A DNA stretch of 64,000 nucleotides from an uncultured Hungatella sp. Lineage in GTDB: Bacteria; Bacillota; Clostridia; Lachnospirales; Lachnospiraceae. Shown here piece after piece: positions 60,367 through 64,000 of this stretch. Position 1 is the stretch's first letter. Each line of letters starts with the position of its first letter. The notes under the pieces are model-generated. The model made no database searches, was not told where the DNA came from, and saw only the letters and a list, made by a program, of their open reading frames with translations. The translations under genes were made by a program, and so were the position numbers. The DNA lies in NCBI GenBank assembly GCA_910577935.1, contig CAJTOT010000020.1, positions 1 to 64,000 on the forward strand, written 5' to 3'.

Positions 60367-61425
60367 CTAATACTTTATCACTCTAATACATGCCTGCAAT
60401 ATTAAAAATGACAGTCGTTTATCTCTCATTCTAAGCAGAAACTTGATAGCCTTCTTAACCATTCTATACTTGAATCTTTTTTCCAAATTAAAATCAATGT
60501 TTTTTATTGTCTCTTTGAATTCATCAAACTCTATAGCATTGCAAAACTTATCATATCTTTCTTTTCTTGAATTAGGGTTTTGTCTATTAAAAGTATCTGT
60601 ACGACAATATCTCAACAGACCATCCCATATGTGATAATACACGCCTTGAATGCACTCGGGCCACAACTCTTTTATCCTGCTGTATTCCTGTTTTGCTTGA
60701 AATTGAAATTCATAAGTCCTGTCCCCAGCATATCCGCGCACCATGGAGTCAGGGTTAATAATGTATGCATACCATAAGCTATCGGCTACCACAATTTTAT
60801 CGGTTTTATCCACAAAGGAAATATTCCACAGGTTATCTTCATCCCAATATCTATCCTCAAACGGAACAATCCTCGCAATATTTTTTCTTACAAGTTTTGC
60901 ACATGCAGACGGACCTATCTGCCCATCCTTCAAGATAAACTGCTGCTGTTTAATTCCTGACAAATGCATAATGTAAGAAACCTTTTCTTCTCGAGATTCG
61001 ATTGATATAACACTATTTTCTCTCTCATAAAATAATGGTTGTTCTTCTGGAGCAACATGCTTTAATCCTCCAATCACCATATCAGCATCAGTTCTTAAGG
61101 CAATCTCCAGGCTCCTCTTTAACGCGTGCGGGGAAATGTAGTCGTCTGAATCCAAAAAGAAAACATATGCTCCTTCCGCAATTCCCACCCCATAATTTCT
61201 AGCGTTTCCTGCTCCTCCGTTGTCCTTATGGACTACCTTGATACGAGCGTCTTTTTCTTCATATTCTGATAGGAATGACGCATATTCATCTTTACTTCCA
61301 TCATCCACTATTAAGCATTCAAAATCCTTATTTGTCTGACAGAGCACACTGGAAATACATCGATCCATCAAACTTTTTTCTGTATTATAAAACGGAATGA
61401 TAATGCTTACTAACCTTGATTCCAT
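60367..61425 (-). CDS. Glycosyltransferase family 2
   Basis: A 352-residue GT-A enzyme starting MESRLVSIIIPFYNTEKSL, with the nucleotide site VDDGSKDEY, then HKDNGGAGNARNYG and the metal-binding DxD in FLDSDDYISP near residue 87. The C-terminal 130 residues are basic and probably bind membrane lipid-linked acceptor. GGGAGG sits 4 bases before the ATG; a 13-residue upstream extension is unlikely. Adds one sugar of the repeat unit. Confidence 0.93.
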   Translation of the reverse strand: MESRLVSIIIPFYNTEKSLMDRCISSVLCQTNKDFECLIVDDGSKDEYASFLSEYEEKDARIKVVHKDNGGAGNARNYGVGIAEGAYVFFLDSDDYISPHALKRSLEIALRTDADMVIGGLKHVAPEEQPLFYERENSVISIESREEKVSYIMHLSGIKQQQFILKDGQIGPSACAKLVRKNIARIVPFEDRYWDEDNLWNISFVDKTDKIVVADSLWYAYIINPDSMVRGYAGDRTYEFQFQAKQEYSRIKELWPECIQGVYYHIWDGLLRYCRTDTFNRQNPNSRKERYDKFCNAIEFDEFKETIKNIDFNLEKRFKYRMVKKAIKFLLRMRDKRLSFLILQACIRVIKY

Positions 61426-61438
61426 AAATCCTCCCACA

Positions 61439-62611
61439 TCAAACAGCATCAAGATGTTGGTCAATCAACTGTTTAACCGTTTCACAGGCGATTCCTTTTT
61501 CAAAACTTCCGGATTCTTCGTGATGCCTCTCCAGACGCTTCCAGTACGCATCCTGATCATAATCAATAATATTCTGTTCCATTTCGTCATTTGTCACCGC
61601 AACAGGGTACGGCCATTTCTCTGGCGGAACATAAAATCCTCTTTTCACTTCATAATCATCGATATCCTTCGCAAAGAGGAAAACAGGTTTCCTGGAAAAC
61701 GAAAAATCCCACATAACCGAAGAATAGTCAGTAACCAATACATCTGCTGCCATTAAGAGTTCTTCCGCATCTGGATAAAATGACATATTGATCACATTGC
61801 TGTTATTAAACTTAACTTCTTTTAATCTTGGATGAAGACGAACAGCAAATATCCAATCGCCGCCAAATTTCCTTTGCAGTACAGATATCAGCCGTTTGTC
61901 ATCTATCTCCAGAATTTCATCTGTAATTACTCCTCCATAATTTTCAAATATTCCCCGAAACGTCGGCGCGTATAAGACCAGCTTCGACAAAGTAGATAGT
62001 TTGTATGTATTAAATACCTTCCTTTTTGTCTTCTCCAAAGCCGTTTTGTCAAAGAAGTAGTCCATTCTCGGCATTCCACAGTTGACGCACTGTTCTGGCT
62101 TGTAATACATACCAGAAGCTTCTGCCTCTGTAAATACTTTGCAGGATGAAAGAATATAATTTACTTTTCTGGCATTGTATTTCATATCGAGATTATGCCA
62201 ATAATTATCCAGCGCTTCTGTCCCTGTTACCTTATAAGGCCCTCCGCCATGCCAGGTATTTATCACCAGCTGCTTTTTCCGAATGGGCAAATACACTATC
62301 CCACTATTATTGGTCACCACGACACTACCTGTCAGCGCGTGATAAAAATGAGCAAATGAGCCGAATTTTACAGCCTTGATCCTCCTATCTATCCCTTCTG
62401 TATTTTTCAGCAAAAAATACAAATCATATTTCTCTGGTTCTTTTTCCAATAGATAGCAGGAAAGGTACTTTAAATTGTCAGAATATGCATATGAATGATC
62501 ATTCATCAAGACAATTTTGTTCTTTTTTATCGGAAACAGCCAAAAAAAATGAAGAATAAAGGAAATCCCTCTTTTTGACAGATACTTAATACAATCTCTC
62601 CATAATTCCAT
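61439..62611 (-). CDS. CDP-glycerol glycerophosphotransferase family protein (TagB/TagF-like)
   Basis: A 390-residue membrane-associated polymer transferase. Visible family motifs are NTWHGGGPYKVTG near residue 120, LYAPTFRGIFENYGG, VRLHPRL and VTDYSSVMWDFSFSRKPVFL near 290-310 with the catalytic His/Asp pairs. It transfers glycerol- or ribitol-phosphate (or a similar CDP-activated phospho-group) to the growing glycan, which fits the CDP-type activating enzyme in the same operon. The gene for making CDP-glycerol (tagD) is not seen. Confidence 0.9.
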   Translation of the reverse strand: MELWRDCIKYLSKRGISFILHFFWLFPIKKNKIVLMNDHSYAYSDNLKYLSCYLLEKEPEKYDLYFLLKNTEGIDRRIKAVKFGSFAHFYHALTGSVVVTNNSGIVYLPIRKKQLVINTWHGGGPYKVTGTEALDNYWHNLDMKYNARKVNYILSSCKVFTEAEASGMYYKPEQCVNCGMPRMDYFFDKTALEKTKRKVFNTYKLSTLSKLVLYAPTFRGIFENYGGVITDEILEIDDKRLISVLQRKFGGDWIFAVRLHPRLKEVKFNNSNVINMSFYPDAEELLMAADVLVTDYSSVMWDFSFSRKPVFLFAKDIDDYEVKRGFYVPPEKWPYPVAVTNDEMEQNIIDYDQDAYWKRLERHHEESGSFEKGIACETVKQLIDQHLDAV

Positions 62612-62638
62612 TGCTTATCACCCTCGCATATCTGCCGA

Positions 62639-63457
62639 TTAAAAACTTCTCTCATACTTTTTCCCGAAAAACTTTGCTTTAAAAAAAGCCGGAATTTTAA
62701 CGCCCCAATTCTCCTCCATACTGCATTTAAGTTCCATAGTCTCTTCTTTTTTAAGTCTTCCGGTTCTTAACTGCTGTTCCAGCCATGCATTAAAAAGGAT
62801 TTCACTTATCCGTCCCATATAACGTTTTTCGAAATCAGAATATCTGCTGCAGTCTATTCGTTTGAAAGTTTCAAACAGAATATCAAAAAGCCATTGGCAA
62901 TACTCATCAAGAAGCGCCTGCTCCATAATCATCATGTTGAACATATAGCCCCATGTCCTGCAAATCGCTTTTTCATAAGCCCCTTTATACTCTGGATATT
63001 TCTCCACTAATACGGCTTTAGCAGTCTCAAGATGCGCCATATAATGTGTATGGCTATAGTGTGATTTAAGCGTTTCAATTACATATCTTCTTTTTCTGGG
63101 TGTGAATAATTTTATTTTTCCAAGATATGGTTTAATCTGTTTGTATGTAAGAGGCCTCCCATCCATTTCGAACAGTCTCCGATAATGTGTGAGACCTATA
63201 TAATCCGCATCAAGGTTTTTCCACGCCCAATAAAGCCCGGTGAGTTCACAGAAGCTACCATTTAATTCTGATATATTTTCTCCTGTATTATCTTTTTTAT
63301 AGCCTAAATCCAGCGGTTTTCCATCCGCGCCAATCTTACCTTCAGATCCTACATGAAGAGGCAGATATATTTCATCACCAGGCATTGTATACCTTTTATG
63401 AGCCGCAACAACTATCTGCACTTGCAAAACGGATAAAGAACAACTATTCTCATGCAT
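62639..63457 (-). CDS. DUF4422 domain glycosyltransferase
   Basis: A 272-residue protein of the DUF4422 family, common in capsule loci and related to galactosyltransferases. Conserved phrases are VQIVVAAHKRYTMPGDEIYL, the NISELNGSFCELTGLYWAWK segment and GLTHYRRLF. GGGGGAATAG precedes the ATG MHENSCS; seven extra codons upstream have no ribosome site. It is separated by two bases from the recombinase-like gene. Confidence 0.88.
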   Translation of the reverse strand: MHENSCSLSVLQVQIVVAAHKRYTMPGDEIYLPLHVGSEGKIGADGKPLDLGYKKDNTGENISELNGSFCELTGLYWAWKNLDADYIGLTHYRRLFEMDGRPLTYKQIKPYLGKIKLFTPRKRRYVIETLKSHYSHTHYMAHLETAKAVLVEKYPEYKGAYEKAICRTWGYMFNMMIMEQALLDEYCQWLFDILFETFKRIDCSRYSDFEKRYMGRISEILFNAWLEQQLRTGRLKKEETMELKCSMEENWGVKIPAFFKAKFFGKKYERSF

Positions 63458-63459
63458 CT

Positions 63460-63972
63460 CTATTCCCCCTGCCCACATATTTCTCTCACAACTTCCCTGG
63501 CATATCCTTTCATGCTTTTTTTCAGATCCTTCGGTGTATATTCTTTCTCAATCCCTGCCAACACCCGATACTTTTCAAATATATTGATCACCATTTTCAT
63601 CGACAGCGGTCTTCCCAATTTCGAGAGAAACATCCTCCCCTGGAACTCGTTATCCTGTTCAAAATACTCATGTTCCATTAACCACCGTTCCATCTGCTCC
63701 TGTAGCTTCCTGGAAAACAGACTTACCTCCTGTCCTTTATCTCGTTTCTTAGGAATCATCAAAATCCCTGTCTTCGGCTCATAATCCGATACTTTCATCT
63801 TTAGAAGTTCACTGATCTCCACCTCATGATAAAATAAAAGCTCCATCATAATCTGATCCCTCAGGCACACCCGTCTGCGGAATTCACTTTCAAGGCTTTC
63901 ATACTCTCTGCGGATTGCTTGAAAAAACCCATCCACCTCCTGCTTCGAAAGATAATTTACCTCCTCCGTCAT
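63460..63972 (-). CDS. Tyrosine-recombinase-like protein lacking catalytic residues (5' end may lie outside window)
   Basis: A 170-residue protein with the fold signature of phage-type integrases (YLSKQEVDGFFQAIRRE, then MELLFYHEVEISELLKMKVS, then KRDKGQEVSLFSRKLQEQME). The first catalytic Arg position (normally GLRxSEL) is Glu in HEVEISEL, the H-x-x-R box reads KDLK in TPKDLKKS, and the chain ends before the nucleophile Tyr. It therefore cannot recombine DNA by the known mechanism. It heads the visible glycan operon, two bases before DUF4422. The frame is open to the window edge and the ribosome site before the first ATG is weak, so the true start may be further upstream. Confidence 0.75.
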   Translation of the reverse strand: MTEEVNYLSKQEVDGFFQAIRREYESLESEFRRRVCLRDQIMMELLFYHEVEISELLKMKVSDYEPKTGILMIPKKRDKGQEVSLFSRKLQEQMERWLMEHEYFEQDNEFQGRMFLSKLGRPLSMKMVINIFEKYRVLAGIEKEYTPKDLKKSMKGYAREVVREICGQGE

Positions 63973-64000
63973 TCCCAGCCTATTTATATTCCTTGTCGCC

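Larger units (their letters stand above)
47752..63972 (-). other. Surface-glycan (capsule-like) biosynthesis island
   Basis: Fifteen consecutive leftward genes or gene remnants with small gaps or overlaps encode precursor synthesis, nucleotide activation, glycosyl and glycerophosphate transfer, polymerisation and flipping of a Wzx/Wzy-type surface polysaccharide. Base composition is visibly AT-rich against the GC-rich backbone to the left, which supports horizontal acquisition. The left end abuts a truncated flavoprotein gene; the right end is outside the window. The operon promoter is not visible. Confidence 0.8.

Noticed and set aside
63460..63972. Reading this gene as a working integrase that mobilises the island
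   Set aside because: Catalytic Arg, His and Tyr positions are replaced or missing; no att-like repeats or tRNA are visible beside it.
1..64000. CRISPR arrays, rRNA and tRNA genes, insertion sequences
   Set aside because: No regularly spaced repeats, cloverleaf or rRNA signatures, or transposase frames were found in either strand by eye.

Overview
The window is a stretch of chromosome from a Gram-positive, anaerobe-type Clostridia, most likely Lachnospiraceae. I base this on the strong GGAGG ribosome sites, the classical Firmicute order murE-murF-priA-def-fmt-yugP-rsmB-rlmN-prpC-prkC-rsgA-rpe-thiN, a PASTA kinase, a SpoIIIE/FtsK translocase beside tepA, a formate-THF ligase, and the absence of outer-membrane or lipid A genes. 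The genus cannot be fixed from sequence alone. Coding density is high and most genes lie on the minus strand. No rRNA, tRNA or CRISPR array is visible.

Layout. 0-7 kb is an alpha-galactoside locus: two ABC permeases (one cut by the left edge), a binding lipoprotein, two tandem AraC regulators with operator-like repeats, and a GH36 alpha-galactosidase. 7-11.3 kb holds small accessory genes: a YjfB-like protein, a HAD phosphatase with a decayed VOC gene at its tail, a patatin, an SGNH-like lipoprotein and a charged coiled-coil protein. 11.4-17.1 kb is a 5-oxoproline operon, transcribed in the order NRAMP-like transporter, pxpB, pxpC, accB, accC, pxpA, from a near-consensus promoter followed by an attenuator-like hairpin. 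17.2-18.7 kb carries an rRNA methyltransferase of the TrmH family and an ECF S component. 18.8-39.9 kb is conserved housekeeping: thiamine phosphorylation, translation quality, wall precursors, kinase/phosphatase signalling, DNA translocation and a TepA-like protease. 40-46.9 kb has a cold-shock gene, hslO, a methyltransferase, a SEC-C protein, a NUDIX protein, and a DHH phosphoesterase paired with an RyR/TrkA-N membrane protein.

From about 47.75 kb to the right edge the base composition turns visibly AT-rich and every gene belongs to one leftward surface-glycan operon. Its order is a recombinase-like protein, DUF4422 and other glycosyltransferases, a CDP-glycerol-type polymerase, a fused nucleotidyltransferase/aminotransferase, a TPP enzyme, Wzy-like polymerase, acyltransferase, epimerase, Wzx flippase, cytidylyltransferase, KdsA and KpsF. 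The left boundary is marked by a 5'-truncated flavoprotein gene. The most striking content is a Kdo-type (8-carbon ulosonic acid) synthesis module in a Gram-positive genome, next to a probable pathway to a nucleotide-activated amino compound. The TPP enzyme of that pathway is broken by what looks like a deletion between short direct repeats. The recombinase-like gene that heads the visible operon lacks its catalytic residues and may be regulatory.
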